Counted from the first letter of the stretch, positions 1 through 8,914 are shown. The stretch: 31,634 bases of DNA from an uncultured Muribaculaceae bacterium (GCA_910583795.1 CAJTZQ010000035.1:1-31634), one strand, 5' to 3'. Translations and numbers: made by a program. Notes: a model not told the origin generated them from the letters alone.

Positions 1-74
1 GCTTGGCGGCAGATGCCGCTTAGCCTATGAATTATTTTTTTAACGAACTATTGATTAAAAATCCTTAATTTTTT
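1..74. other. Region downstream of the HTCS gene, with a short palindrome
   Basis: This AT-rich stretch follows the stop codon of the leftward HTCS gene. It holds a perfect 6 bp stem with a 2 nt loop, GCGGCAGATGCCGC, at about 6-19, then T- and A-rich sequence. It could be part of a terminator, but the U-run is not directly next to the stem and the window edge cuts the context, so no firm call is made. Confidence 0.3.
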
Positions 75-3000
75 TTAATTTTTTGATGTTCCCCTAAGCA
101 AAACACTCGGATTCACACCGAATTGTTTGGTGAAACAGCGGGTGAAATACTTTGAATCGTTAAACCCTACCTGAAAGGCGATTTCCGATACATTCATATT
201 TTTTGTGCCTTGGTTTTGCAAGATCAACTCATGTGCCACCTTAAGACGATACATGCGCATAAGCTGGTTTGCACCCTGACCCATAAGGCTCTGAAGTTTC
301 TTGTTGAGAAGACTTCTGCTCACGCCAAGCGCTTCGGCAAACTCGCCGACCTCATAATATGAATTGGTATAATTTTCTTTCAAAACCTCCATCACCTTGT
401 TGACAAATTTTTTGTCGCGGCTGTCTTCATTGATTTCAAGATGATCCACCTGCATGTCGGATACAAACTTCCGCTGATAGCGGCGTTTATTGGCAAGGAT
501 ATTGTTTATTCTCGTGAGGAGCATTTCCTCATCAAATGGCTTAAGTATATAGTCGTCGACACCTTTGCGATACCCCTCCATCCTCGATTCCTGCGAGGTC
601 TTTGCGGTCAGCATAATAAACGGGATATGGGAGATTGCAAAATTCTCTTTCACTTTTCCTGCAAGTTCAAGACCATCCATGACAGGCATCATAAGGTCGC
701 TGATAATGAAATCCACGTCTTTATTTTCGAGAAGGGCAAGAGCCTCCTCTCCGTTTCCCGCCTCTTCCACATTATAATGGTCTCCCAACACTGAACGCAT
801 AAATCCGCGCATGTCGGAATTGTCTTCAACCACAAGGACAGTCAGGCGTCGGTCAGACTGGTTTTCTTCCTGCGACACTACAGGCAGCGACAAAGACCCG
901 TCGCCGCTGACACGGGAGTTTTCTATCTCGGCTCCGCCGACACGCATAAGGACTCTGAACGAACATCCTGCACCGTGGTTATTTCGTGCCGTGATCGTAC
1001 CTCCATACACCTCAACAAGTCTTCGGCACAGATAAAGCCCAATGCCGCTGTCGGCAGCTCCGATAAGTGGGTATTTTATCTGGCTCTGTCCCTGATAGAA
1101 ATGATCGAAAACCTTGTCTGTCTCTTCCTCTTTCAGCCCGCATCCCGTGTCGCTGACACAGAGATAAAAGATATTGCCGTCGCCACATTTTTCATTCCTG
1201 AATATCGATGCATAGACTGTGACCTTCCCATTGTCGGGGGTGAACTTGATTGCATTTCCCAGAAGATTGGTGAGAACCTTCCTCACGGCGTCTTCATTAA
1301 AATTAAACACCGGGGTGGCAAGGTGATACATGGTGCGGATTTCTATACCCCTTTCCTCGGCATATGCCCGGAAAGGGAGGATTATCTCGTCGATCAATGT
1401 GCGTATATTCCCTTTTGACGTGACAATTTCCATTTTCCCCGATTCGATCTTGCGGAAGTCCATCAGCTGATTGATAAGCGACAGGAGATAGCGTGAGTTC
1501 CGCTCCACAAAGTTCAACTGCTCAATCACTTTCGGATTGGTGCTCAGTTTCAACGCGCGTTCAATCGGACCGATAATCAACGTTATAGGCGTCCGGAATT
1601 CATGAGTGATATTTGTGAAGAAGGAGATTCGGTCGGCTGTGAGCTGCTGCACTTTCTTTGCCATTTCGGAAAGCTGGCTCTTTTGCTCGCTTATCTGCTC
1701 GTTGCGCAGCTTCAATTCCACATTCTGCTCACTCAATTCATGTGCATGCACTTCAATAAGGGATTTCTGTTCGGAAATCTCTTTAACACTGTCGTCGACA
1801 GCTTTCTTGAGTTCGTTGCGCTGCCTGGTAAGGTCTTTTATTCTCCATTTATATATCGCCAGGATGCAGCCGATGACGGCAACCGAGACAATAAGGATAA
1901 ACCACCATCTCTTATAAAAATTGGGCACAATTTCGATTTCAAAAACTGAAACCGGAGCTGAGTCTACCGATTGCCCGTGACCTACATATTTGACTTCAAG
2001 GCTATAATGCCCGGGTGAGAGGTTCATATATGCGACACTGTGTCTCCCTGGAGGCAACTCTTTCCACTCGTCTTCATATCCGGTCATACGATAGAGATAT
2101 CTTCCGTTTGACTCCCCGGCATAATCAAATGAAGAAAACCCTATTTCAAACGACCGGTCATTTTCCGGAATACTTGCCCTGACGGGATTCCCATGACTCT
2201 TGTCATTGTCTACTGTCAAAGATGTGAAATGGACAGGATACGTCTTATCAATTCCTGAGGCGGAAAGACCCTTTATCGCCAACATTCCGTCGACACTGCC
2301 GAAAAGGATGTCGCCGTTGGCAAGGCGCCTGTAGGCATTCCAATAAAATTGCTCCGTGTCAAGACCGTTGTTCAACCCGAAATTAATGAAATTTCCCGGC
2401 TCAACCATACATGACAACCCATGATAGGTGGCTATCCAGAGATTTCCATGTGGATCTTCGGCGATTCCGTGAATAACGTCGTTCGGCAAGCCGTCGGAAG
2501 AATTATAGTTGACAAATCTGCCCGATTCGGCATCCCCTTCAAAACGATATATGCCATTCCCGTTTGTGCCGACCCATATGGTGCCGTCATGAGCCGAGGC
2601 TATGGAAGTCACCTTCTCATTGACGGTAGATTTCGGGTCATCAAGTTTATTAGGGTAATGCACGTATTCATAACCGTTGCTCCCGGCACCTTTCTTGAGA
2701 TTGACAGCCAGCACCCCCTCGAGACCACCGATCCAAAGCCTGCCGTCGGGGGTCAATACAGCGGAGACACTTCCACGTATGATATCCGCACCCTTAAACG
2801 GGATCGACAGTCTGTCGGCTGCGATATCATAAACGAATAGCCCGAAATTTGCGCCTATCCAGATAAGGTTGTTATACGGATCATACGCAAGCGCCCCGAT
2901 ATATTCCAGTCGTCGTCCATCTTCCACTACATTTAGCAGACGCAAAGTTTTGGCGGGGTTGCTCTTATCCAGCATACACAGTCCGCCTCCCCATGTCCCC

Positions 3001-4307
3001 ACCCATAAGTGACCCGTATGGTCAGCGGTTATGGCACTGACAGAATTATGAGGGAGCGAGCCGGAGGCATGGGTGAAATGAATAAAACCGTTATCATATC
3101 CGCTCACTCCCTTGTTCAAGCCCCCTTCGACGGTTCCGACCCATAAAGTGCCGTCGCCGTCTTCAAAAATCGCATTCACCGGATTTGGAGAAATGGTTTC
3201 GGGATCGGCGGAATTATGGCGCAGCATCTTTGAATAAAGCTTTCGCGGGGAAAACAAATTGATTCCACATCCTTCAGTCCCGACCCATACATTATCCCCT
3301 TCAGCCATAAGACAGTTTATAAAATCATTATTTAGTCCATGCGGTCTGCCGTCGATATCGGATGCCGACACTTGATAAAATCCGTCTGTCGCACGATCAT
3401 AGATATTAAGTCCGTTAAGGCATCCCGCAATCAATTCTCCGTTTCCTGTCAATTCCAGTGATGTGACAAAAGTCTGGGAAAGGGTTCCAGGTTTACCGTC
3501 ACCTCCCTTATAAACTTTCACCCGGCGTGAAGAAGTGTCGTAGCTATAAAGACCTGCATCGGTGGCGATCCATATAATATTGTCCACCTTTATGAAATCT
3601 GCAATATAGTTAGAGGGGTCGAGCGACAGAGCGGGAGACAATGGCTTTGAGATTATTCTGTCATTTTCAATAGTCAGCAGGCACACCTCTCCGGCAATAC
3701 CCGTCAGCACCCCTTTGTCTATCCCGGGCAATGATTCGATCGCCCCCAAGGTGATTGTAGCTGTCGTCTGGTGGGGGAGAGTGGTGATGTTCCGGATATT
3801 GCCCTTATCATCAAATTGGATACAGACCACCTCTTTATTGTTTCTGAACCATATGTTTGAATCCCCGTCTGATGTGATATAGGAAGCCGGCGTCACGGAA
3901 ATTTTCTTAAAGTTCCCGTTGTCCGAGAGGTCTACAGGATTAAGGTCATTAAGGTTGATTACATCCACACCTCCGTCGCTCACCACCCACAGCCGACCGA
4001 ATTTATCTTCCGCCATCTTGCGGACAAAAGAGCTTTTTATATGTCTCGAAATAGAATTTGGCGTGAAATTCACAAATTCATAACCGTCATAACGTGCAAG
4101 GGAACCCGATGTAGCGATCCACATATACCCTTTGCTGTCGCGAAAAATGTCTTCCACGAAATTGTGCGACAAACCTTCCTGCATAGTGATGAAGCTGACG
4201 GAATAGTTGTCGGCAAAAGTATTCACAGGTGACAGTGGCTGGGCTGCATTTGAAGACAGCCACATCATGGATGATATTAGTAAAGCTATGAGTCGGTCGA
4301 GTTTCAT
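75..4307 (-). CDS. Hybrid two-component system sensor/regulator (HTCS), one-protein sugar sensor
   Basis: A membrane protein that senses an oligosaccharide in the periplasm and activates transcription through its own cytoplasmic regulator, as known for Bacteroidetes HTCS proteins. Using the ATG at 4307 (1410 aa): signal peptide 1-22 ending SSNAAQ; Reg_prop beta-propeller repeats about 30-730, seen as recurring LWVGT and IWIAT strings; Y_Y_Y domain about 735-797; membrane segment about 800-820; coiled coil; HisKA with phospho-acceptor H902 in THEFRTP; HATPase with NAIKFTPDNG and GIGLYLCRRL; receiver with D1204 in SDLMMPVMDG and a later KPF; C-terminal AraC helix-turn-helix. All catalytic boxes are intact. 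The frame stays open to 4463, but that extension contains a promoter-like TAAATTTG (4418-4425), and the hydrophobic leader begins right after the 4307 Met, so 4307 is preferred; 4343 is the alternative. It diverges from a GH43 gene, its probable target. The signal is plausibly an arabinan fragment, inferred from that neighbour only. Confidence 0.93.
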   Translation of the reverse strand: MKLDRLIALLISSMMWLSSNAAQPLSPVNTFADNYSVSFITMQEGLSHNFVEDIFRDSKGYMWIATSGSLARYDGYEFVNFTPNSISRHIKSSFVRKMAEDKFGRLWVVSDGGVDVINLNDLNPVDLSDNGNFKKISVTPASYITSDGDSNIWFRNNKEVVCIQFDDKGNIRNITTLPHQTTATITLGAIESLPGIDKGVLTGIAGEVCLLTIENDRIISKPLSPALSLDPSNYIADFIKVDNIIWIATDAGLYSYDTSSRRVKVYKGGDGKPGTLSQTFVTSLELTGNGELIAGCLNGLNIYDRATDGFYQVSASDIDGRPHGLNNDFINCLMAEGDNVWVGTEGCGINLFSPRKLYSKMLRHNSADPETISPNPVNAIFEDGDGTLWVGTVEGGLNKGVSGYDNGFIHFTHASGSLPHNSVSAITADHTGHLWVGTWGGGLCMLDKSNPAKTLRLLNVVEDGRRLEYIGALAYDPYNNLIWIGANFGLFVYDIAADRLSIPFKGADIIRGSVSAVLTPDGRLWIGGLEGVLAVNLKKGAGSNGYEYVHYPNKLDDPKSTVNEKVTSIASAHDGTIWVGTNGNGIYRFEGDAESGRFVNYNSSDGLPNDVIHGIAEDPHGNLWIATYHGLSCMVEPGNFINFGLNNGLDTEQFYWNAYRRLANGDILFGSVDGMLAIKGLSASGIDKTYPVHFTSLTVDNDKSHGNPVRASIPENDRSFEIGFSSFDYAGESNGRYLYRMTGYEDEWKELPPGRHSVAYMNLSPGHYSLEVKYVGHGQSVDSAPVSVFEIEIVPNFYKRWWFILIVSVAVIGCILAIYKWRIKDLTRQRNELKKAVDDSVKEISEQKSLIEVHAHELSEQNVELKLRNEQISEQKSQLSEMAKKVQQLTADRISFFTNITHEFRTPITLIIGPIERALKLSTNPKVIEQLNFVERNSRYLLSLINQLMDFRKIESGKMEIVTSKGNIRTLIDEIILPFRAYAEERGIEIRTMYHLATPVFNFNEDAVRKVLTNLLGNAIKFTPDNGKVTVYASIFRNEKCGDGNIFYLCVSDTGCGLKEEETDKVFDHFYQGQSQIKYPLIGAADSGIGLYLCRRLVEVYGGTITARNNHGAGCSFRVLMRVGGAEIENSRVSGDGSLSLPVVSQEENQSDRRLTVLVVEDNSDMRGFMRSVLGDHYNVEEAGNGEEALALLENKDVDFIISDLMMPVMDGLELAGKVKENFAISHIPFIMLTAKTSQESRMEGYRKGVDDYILKPFDEEMLLTRINNILANKRRYQRKFVSDMQVDHLEINEDSRDKKFVNKVMEVLKENYTNSYYEVGEFAEALGVSRSLLNKKLQSLMGQGANQLMRMYRLKVAHELILQNQGTKNMNVSEIAFQVGFNDSKYFTRCFTKQFGVNPSVLLRGTSKN

Positions 4308-4367
4308 GTCAGATGCCGTAATGTCTGTAAAGTCGAGTTTCATGTCAGATGCCGTAATGTCTGTAAA
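4296..4367 (-). repeat. Perfect 36 bp tandem duplication over the HTCS start
   Basis: Two identical 36 bp units (4296-4331 and 4332-4367) lie head to tail. Each carries the same leader, an ATG and the codons for MKLD, so the initiation region exists twice in one frame: ATGs at 4307 and 4343. Being 12 codons long, it keeps the frame. Translation from the upstream ATG adds 12 residues to the signal peptide n-region. Confidence 0.95.
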
Positions 4368-4417
4368 TAGGTCAGTCGATATAGGAGTGGCAGGGATAGC
4401 TTTCCCTGTTTGATGTG

Positions 4418-4425
4418 CAAATTTA
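4418..4425 (-). promoter_or_regulatory. Candidate -7 promoter element of the HTCS gene
   Basis: Read leftward the sequence is TAAATTTGC, matching the Bacteroidetes -7 consensus TAnnTTTG. It lies about 110 nt upstream of the preferred start codon. No clean -33 TTTG was found, so this is tentative. Confidence 0.4.
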
Positions 4426-4561
4426 TAACATTTTTTTGCCATTTTATACATTCCCGTCCCCATAACTTATTTTTCCACCTTTTTTACTCAAAAATCCACC
4501 CTCCGCCTCCCTTTCAGCCAAATAAGATTTGAAATTCCACCTCTTTAAAGGTATAATTAGA

Positions 4562-4569
4562 TAATTTTG
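4562..4569 (+). promoter_or_regulatory. Candidate -7 promoter element of the GH43 gene
   Basis: TAATTTTG followed by C matches TAnnTTTG exactly and lies about 70 nt upstream of the GH43 start, in the divergent intergenic region. No -33 TTTG at the usual 19-21 nt spacing was found, which fits a promoter that needs an activator such as the adjacent HTCS; that last point is inference. Confidence 0.45.
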
Positions 4570-4639
4570 CAAATAGAACTGATGGAAGAATATCCCCATC
4601 AAGAGTATTTATCGATCTACATAACAAATCTATATCTTC

Positions 4640-6163
4640 ATGAAATTCTTTACATCTATATTTCTTGCGGCATTTTTTGCGCTTCCGGCATTGTCTGACG
4701 GCTTCACGCCCGTCGCCTCTCCGAATCCCTGGGCTGACGACTATTCATCTTTTTCCGGAATGGAAAACTGGAAAAACTGGGGCGTTTATAACGTGCACGA
4801 TCCGGCTTGCCGCAAGGTGGGTGATTATTATTATATGTATTCCACGGATGCGATCTATCGCGAAAACCGCAAGGCTGCACAAGAAAACAATGTGCCTTTA
4901 GGATATATCCAGATGCGGCGATCGAAAGATCTCATCAACTGGGAATTTCTCGGATGGGTCTTTCCGGAGATACCCGCCGAGGCGGTTGCATGGGTAAAAG
5001 GGAAAGCCGACGGCAAGGGCGCCACCAATATATGGGCACCTTATATGGTGGACTGTGGCAACGGCACTTTCCGTCTGTATTATTGTATATCGGCATTCGG
5101 GATGAACACTTCCTATATCGGTATGGCGGAAGCGGTTTCTCCGGAAGGTCCCTGGATTCAGAAAGGTGCCGTGGTACGCACTGACAAAAGTTCCAAAATG
5201 AATGCCATCGATCCCTCTGTAATTACCGATGAAAAGGGGAAACAATGGATGCACTACGGTTCCTATTTCGGTGGACTTTACTGCGTGGAACTCGATCCGG
5301 CGACAGGTCTTGCCATGAAGGCGGGTGATCAGGGTCATCTTGTGGCGCGTCGTGCAAACTGGAGAAAAGACAATCTGGAAGCTCCCGAGATAATCCGTCA
5401 TGAAGCGACCGGAAAATATTATCTCTTCCAAAGTTACGATCCGTTGATGACGACTTATAATGTGCGTGTTGCGCGTGCGGAGAGTGCCGAAGGTCCGTTC
5501 TATGATTTCAAAGGGAATGCGGTGAGCGACACCACCAACAATTTCCCTATCCTGACGGCACCCTATAGATTTGAAAACCATCCCGGATGGGTGGGGACCG
5601 CACATTGTGGCGTGTTTGCCGACGGGGAAGGTAATTATTTCATGGCTCATCAGGGGAGGTATGCCAAAGACTCAGGGCTGATGGTGCTTCACCTCCGGCA
5701 AGTGTTTATGACACCATCCGGATGGCCTGTTGTTTCTCCGGAAAGGTACGCAGGTGTGACTCCAAAGAAATTTTCTTCCTCAGACTTGCAGGGGGAATGG
5801 GAATTTATAAGAGTATTCGAACCTCGTGCGGAACGCCGGCTTGAGGCGGGTCAGATTTTATGGGGAGAAGGAGATCTGCAGAAAGGGGAGTGGAACGATT
5901 CTTTTGCCGTGTCTTTTTCCTGTGACGGCACATTAAAGTTGGAGAATGTCACATCCGGTGGAACGATTCCCGGAAAGGGCTCAGTGAAAGACAAATGGGA
6001 AGTTGATGAAAAAGGTCAGCTACTCAATGTCACTATAAATGGAGAAAAAATCACGGACCTGATCCTCCATGCGGGCCATGACTGGGAAAGAGAGACCGAC
6101 ACCATATTGTTTACAGGTCTCGACTCACATGGAAGATCGGTATGGGGTAAGAAATTGAGATAA
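4640..6163 (+). CDS. Glycoside hydrolase family 43, arabinanase-like, secreted
   Basis: A 507 aa exported enzyme expected to cut alpha-1,5-linked arabinan or a related arabinose polymer. Signal peptide about 1-19. The five-bladed GH43 propeller spans about 45-375; the likely catalytic trio is D54 (general base, NVHDP), D191 (pKa modulator, AIDPS) and E247 (general acid, LEAPE). H322 in GWVGTAHCGVF occupies the place of the metal-site histidine of endo-arabinanases. The stretch LMVLHLRQVFMTPSGWPVVS is typical of arabinanase subfamilies, and about 380-507 looks like the beta-rich C-terminal domain that follows them. No lipobox, so it is probably periplasmic or secreted rather than surface-anchored. 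It diverges from the HTCS gene. Substrate is family-based inference; the GH43 fold call is solid. Confidence 0.9.
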   Translation: MKFFTSIFLAAFFALPALSDGFTPVASPNPWADDYSSFSGMENWKNWGVYNVHDPACRKVGDYYYMYSTDAIYRENRKAAQENNVPLGYIQMRRSKDLINWEFLGWVFPEIPAEAVAWVKGKADGKGATNIWAPYMVDCGNGTFRLYYCISAFGMNTSYIGMAEAVSPEGPWIQKGAVVRTDKSSKMNAIDPSVITDEKGKQWMHYGSYFGGLYCVELDPATGLAMKAGDQGHLVARRANWRKDNLEAPEIIRHEATGKYYLFQSYDPLMTTYNVRVARAESAEGPFYDFKGNAVSDTTNNFPILTAPYRFENHPGWVGTAHCGVFADGEGNYFMAHQGRYAKDSGLMVLHLRQVFMTPSGWPVVSPERYAGVTPKKFSSSDLQGEWEFIRVFEPRAERRLEAGQILWGEGDLQKGEWNDSFAVSFSCDGTLKLENVTSGGTIPGKGSVKDKWEVDEKGQLLNVTINGEKITDLILHAGHDWERETDTILFTGLDSHGRSVWGKKLR

Positions 6164-6171
6164 GAATGTGA

Positions 6172-6765
6172 TCACTCCACCTCGCCTGATGTGCGCTCCT
6201 CGTATGCCTTGTCGGCGGAAGCTTTGTCCCTGTAAAAGTTCACATGAAAAGTCTGCGGCGGATATTTGTCGCCCTTATAATTTATAATAAAGCGATAGTC
6301 ATTTATATTCGCCAGACTGTCTGTAAGAAATGTGACGGGTGCAAGCATCCCCTTTTGATAAACGGGAGTGCCGAGAGACACCTTGAAACGGGTGTCGGGC
6401 AGTTCGATCGATTCGATTACTATTGAGTCGTTTGCCGTATTGATCAACATCACGCTATAAGTCGGGACTCCGTTCATCTTCATGCCCCATACATCATCGA
6501 TATCCGTCTCCTCTAATCCACGTGAGTGACAGTCTTTAATGGATAGAGGAGAGTCATACTTTTCCCCTTTCTTGTATGGAAGGGCATTTTGGGCATTTTT
6601 TGAGTCATAGAATATACTATACTCATAGCCGCGCTCCTCAACTTTGACAGTCAGTGAATCTTCATCGCTGTTATCATTTTTGGCGGCGGAACTGCAGGAA
6701 CTTGTCAATGCCATATTCATTGCAAGCAGAATTCCTGTGGAAATAATCAGGCTAATTCGTTTCAT
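6172..6765 (-). CDS. Hypothetical lipoprotein with possible Ig-like domain
   Basis: A 197 aa protein of unknown function. It has a type II signal peptide with cysteine C24 (LTSSC), followed by Ser/Ala and then an acidic run (KNDNSDED) that suits outer-membrane export in Bacteroidetes. Residues about 95-185 alternate short beta-like strands; the stretch with NTANDSIVIESIELPD faintly resembles DUF1573/ASH-type Ig-like domains, but I cannot confirm it. It converges on the GH43 gene with only 8 nt between stop codons and no obvious terminator. The next leftward gene upstream is 276 nt away with a repeat element between them, so co-transcription is uncertain. Confidence 0.75.
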   Translation of the reverse strand: MKRISLIISTGILLAMNMALTSSCSSAAKNDNSDEDSLTVKVEERGYEYSIFYDSKNAQNALPYKKGEKYDSPLSIKDCHSRGLEETDIDDVWGMKMNGVPTYSVMLINTANDSIVIESIELPDTRFKVSLGTPVYQKGMLAPVTFLTDSLANINDYRFIINYKGDKYPPQTFHVNFYRDKASADKAYEERTSGEVE

Positions 6766-6813
6766 ATTTTTGATTGTTTTTGTTGATTTTTATTGTTTGA
6801 TTTTGAATTTCCG

Positions 6814-6944
6814 GAGGCTGTGTCGTAATTGAATTTATGGAGGGACATGCCTTTGGCATGTTAAATTAAGGCTTTGATTATCATATGCAACATCGCAAAG
6901 CGATGTCCCTACATTCTATCAAACGTCAATAATGACACACCCCC
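6814..6944. repeat. Left copy of a ~130 bp inverted repeat made of two REP-like hairpins
   Basis: This segment is the near-exact reverse complement of 8371-8500, with about eight differences and a 2 nt indel. Inside it are two 7 bp stems with 3 nt loops: ACATGCC-TTT-GGCATGT (6845-6861) and ACATCGC-AAA-GCGATGT (6890-6906). Read outward-in from each end, the hairpins are headed by GGAGGG and GTAGGG, pointing toward each other. Confidence 0.93.
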
Positions 6945-7006
6945 ACCAGTCATAACTTCAGATCATCAGACTTCCAGATTTTCAGATTACTCTTAAACCA
7001 TATACT

Positions 7007-7041
7007 ATAAACTAAACTCTAAACCCTCAACCCTAAACCCC
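7007..7041. repeat. Degenerate heptanucleotide tract (AAACTCT/AACCCTA type)
   Basis: Imperfect 7 nt units such as AAACTCT and AACCCTA run up to the stop codon of the leftward lipoprotein gene. The tract resembles the cleaner arrays at 9012-9055 and 21371-21472. Confidence 0.6.
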
Positions 7042-8061
7042 TTACAATTGTATGTATCCGAATTGCGGATAATCGTTGGTGCTCAGGTAAAGTCGGTTAT
7101 AATTTTCGTTATACTCCATGCCGCATATCGGCTTTCCGACATGAATCGTCTTCTTATACTTCCCGTCCAAATCCATGACTATTATGTCTTCAGCGAGGGA
7201 TCTGTTCACGACGTAGTCATTCAGATAACACGCATATATTTCATCCTTCCCGATACATGCTTGACAGAAATATTGATATCTTGGTCTATGTCTTTTTTCC
7301 GTATAATCAGGACCATAGATTATTTTCTTTAAATTCCCTTCAAGATCGAAAAGTCGGATCTGGTCGTGCACATTGCCGACTGAAACCATTAGTCGGTTCT
7401 TAAGGGAGACTGTCAGGGTACTTTCCGTATTTTTACCAAAACCGTTATCCTCAATCAGACTTATACTTCCGTCGTTTAAATTGACACGACCAATCCTGTT
7501 GTCAAACTCCGTCCAGTCTGCATTGGGGACAACCACCTCGTAATACGCCGTGGAATCATTAAGCCAATCGCCGGATGCAACAAACGGTGATACACCGTCA
7601 ATATTCTTGAGTCTCGTTTTGAAAAACGCCTTGTACTCGGGATCAGACAAAGCTTCCCTTATATCGAAGCCTGACATATACCATGTAGAATAACCCATCC
7701 CGTAAAGAATGTGTTTCACCGGATCGATCACTATGCCCGAGAAATTTGCAATCTCTCCGGGGCCTTCCCCGAATTTACCAAAATTCCCGAGATACCTGTC
7801 CTCTTTTATATCGTATGCAAAAAAACGTTTGTCGGTTGATTCACTGTCATTGATTATAAGTGTGTCTCCTAACATAAATACTGTGGAATATGAATGTATC
7901 TCAGGCAATTTTTCCTCTATGGAACGCAGTTCCACATCCTCTATCCGGTCTCTTTTCACGCAATACTCCTCTATGGAAGAGGCGGGGTTCCTCCCGCATG
8001 ACAGGAACCCCACCAGCAATGCGACGGCAAATACTTTTTTTTGCATATCGTTTGTTTTCAT
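7042..8061 (-). CDS. BF3164-like lipoprotein, six-bladed beta-propeller
   Basis: A 339 aa lipoprotein of the Bacteroidetes TolB-like/BF3164 group. N-terminal hydrophobic segment with the lipid cysteine in GFLSCGRN (about C22); translation may start at M6 instead of M1. The body shows blade-like repeats and the string GNFGKFGEGPGEI, the loop I associate with this family of 6-bladed propellers. The function of the family is unknown; a ligand- or peptide-binding role at the cell surface is only a guess. The gene is alone inside a segment bracketed by ~130 bp inverted repeats. A candidate promoter lies at 8191-8198. Alternative label: NHL/6-bladed propeller hypothetical protein. Confidence 0.8.
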   Translation of the reverse strand: MKTNDMQKKVFAVALLVGFLSCGRNPASSIEEYCVKRDRIEDVELRSIEEKLPEIHSYSTVFMLGDTLIINDSESTDKRFFAYDIKEDRYLGNFGKFGEGPGEIANFSGIVIDPVKHILYGMGYSTWYMSGFDIREALSDPEYKAFFKTRLKNIDGVSPFVASGDWLNDSTAYYEVVVPNADWTEFDNRIGRVNLNDGSISLIEDNGFGKNTESTLTVSLKNRLMVSVGNVHDQIRLFDLEGNLKKIIYGPDYTEKRHRPRYQYFCQACIGKDEIYACYLNDYVVNRSLAEDIIVMDLDGKYKKTIHVGKPICGMEYNENYNRLYLSTNDYPQFGYIQL

Positions 8062-8190
8062 ACTTTTTTCATGGTTAGTTAATCGATGGTCATAGACATG
8101 TCATCGTTTCTCATATTATGGCATGATGAAAGAATAACTGACAAAACAATTAAATTTGGCAATATTTTAGAACTTATATATTTCATTTTG

Positions 8191-8198
8191 CAAATCTA
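8191..8198 (-). promoter_or_regulatory. Candidate -7 element of the propeller lipoprotein gene
   Basis: Leftward TAGATTTGC matches TAnnTTTG and lies about 130 nt upstream of the lipoprotein start. Only a weak TTTA-type -33 is visible. Confidence 0.4.
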
Positions 8199-8277
8199 TC
8201 ATAAATTTCTTAAATAAAAAATTATTTTGCTAAAAAAATGCAAAATAAATTTCAGAATAAGAGCATTAAAAGAAAAA

Positions 8278-8326
8278 GAGTTTCATACTGTCCGATGACC
8301 GGGCAATATGAAACTCTTTTTAGAGA
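8278..8326. terminator. Long hairpin, possible bidirectional terminator
   Basis: A 14 bp perfect stem, AAAAGAGTTTCATA paired with TATGAAACTCTTTT, extended by an imperfect inner stem. A-run on one side and T-run on the other would allow termination in either direction. No recognised gene ends here, which makes its role unclear. Confidence 0.5.
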
Positions 8327-8370
8327 ATGACATTGTTCCTCTTTGGTTTTCCAACTCTATTGTAAAAAAT

Positions 8371-8500
8371 GGGGGGTGTCATTATTGACGTTTGATAGAA
8401 TGTAGGGACATCGCTTTGCGATGTTGCATATGATAATCAGATTCTTAATTTAACATGCCAAAGGCATGTCCCTACATAAATTCAATTATGACACAGCCTC
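8371..8500. repeat. Right copy of the ~130 bp inverted repeat
   Basis: Reverse complement of 6814-6944. Its two hairpins are headed by GTAG at 8402-8405 and, on the other strand, by GTAG at 8472-8475. Together the two copies bracket about 1.43 kb containing one complete gene and its promoter. Confidence 0.93.
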
Positions 8501-8914
8501 GTAAAGAGGGGGTAATAAACTGTACCTATCCGTTTGCGGGGAGCCTGAAATTTATGACAACGCACAGCCTGGAATCATACTTGGGAAAGCTTGAATGATT
8601 AAACGGAAGGTTTGTTCAAAATGTCAATGTTCTCTTGGCATGTCATGTTTTTACGCGCGCTATTACATGATACGCCGGCGGACTCATCAGGGGGACGGTA
8701 TTTCCGTTCTGCCGGAGCAATCTGGGGCTTGCTGACGGTTTACTCAATCTGGGGCTTGAGGAACGGGGTAGATCCCGGTCTTTTGGTTCCGCAGTGCAAA
8801 GTTAATATGTGGACTTTCGGAAGGATTCTTATTCTGAAATTAATGATAAATACCTGACGAAATCTTGTAAAAGAAAAAGTTTAAATGGCTTCTTATATTC
8901 TCGATTTTTTTACC

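Noticed and set aside
4308..4463. 52-residue N-terminal extension of the HTCS protein
   Set aside because: It contains a promoter-like TAAATTTG and the duplicated leader, and the signal peptide starts at 4307.
4898..5650. 250 aa open frame antisense to the GH43 gene
   Set aside because: Lies fully inside a clear GH43 gene and shows no domain of its own.
6814..8500. Insertion sequence or composite transposon
   Set aside because: Inverted repeats bracket the segment, but the enclosed gene is a lipoprotein, no transposase is present and no target duplication could be recognised.
8612..8857. 81 aa open frame
   Set aside because: No recognisable domain, odd composition and an internal DNA repeat; no promoter in the right direction near it.
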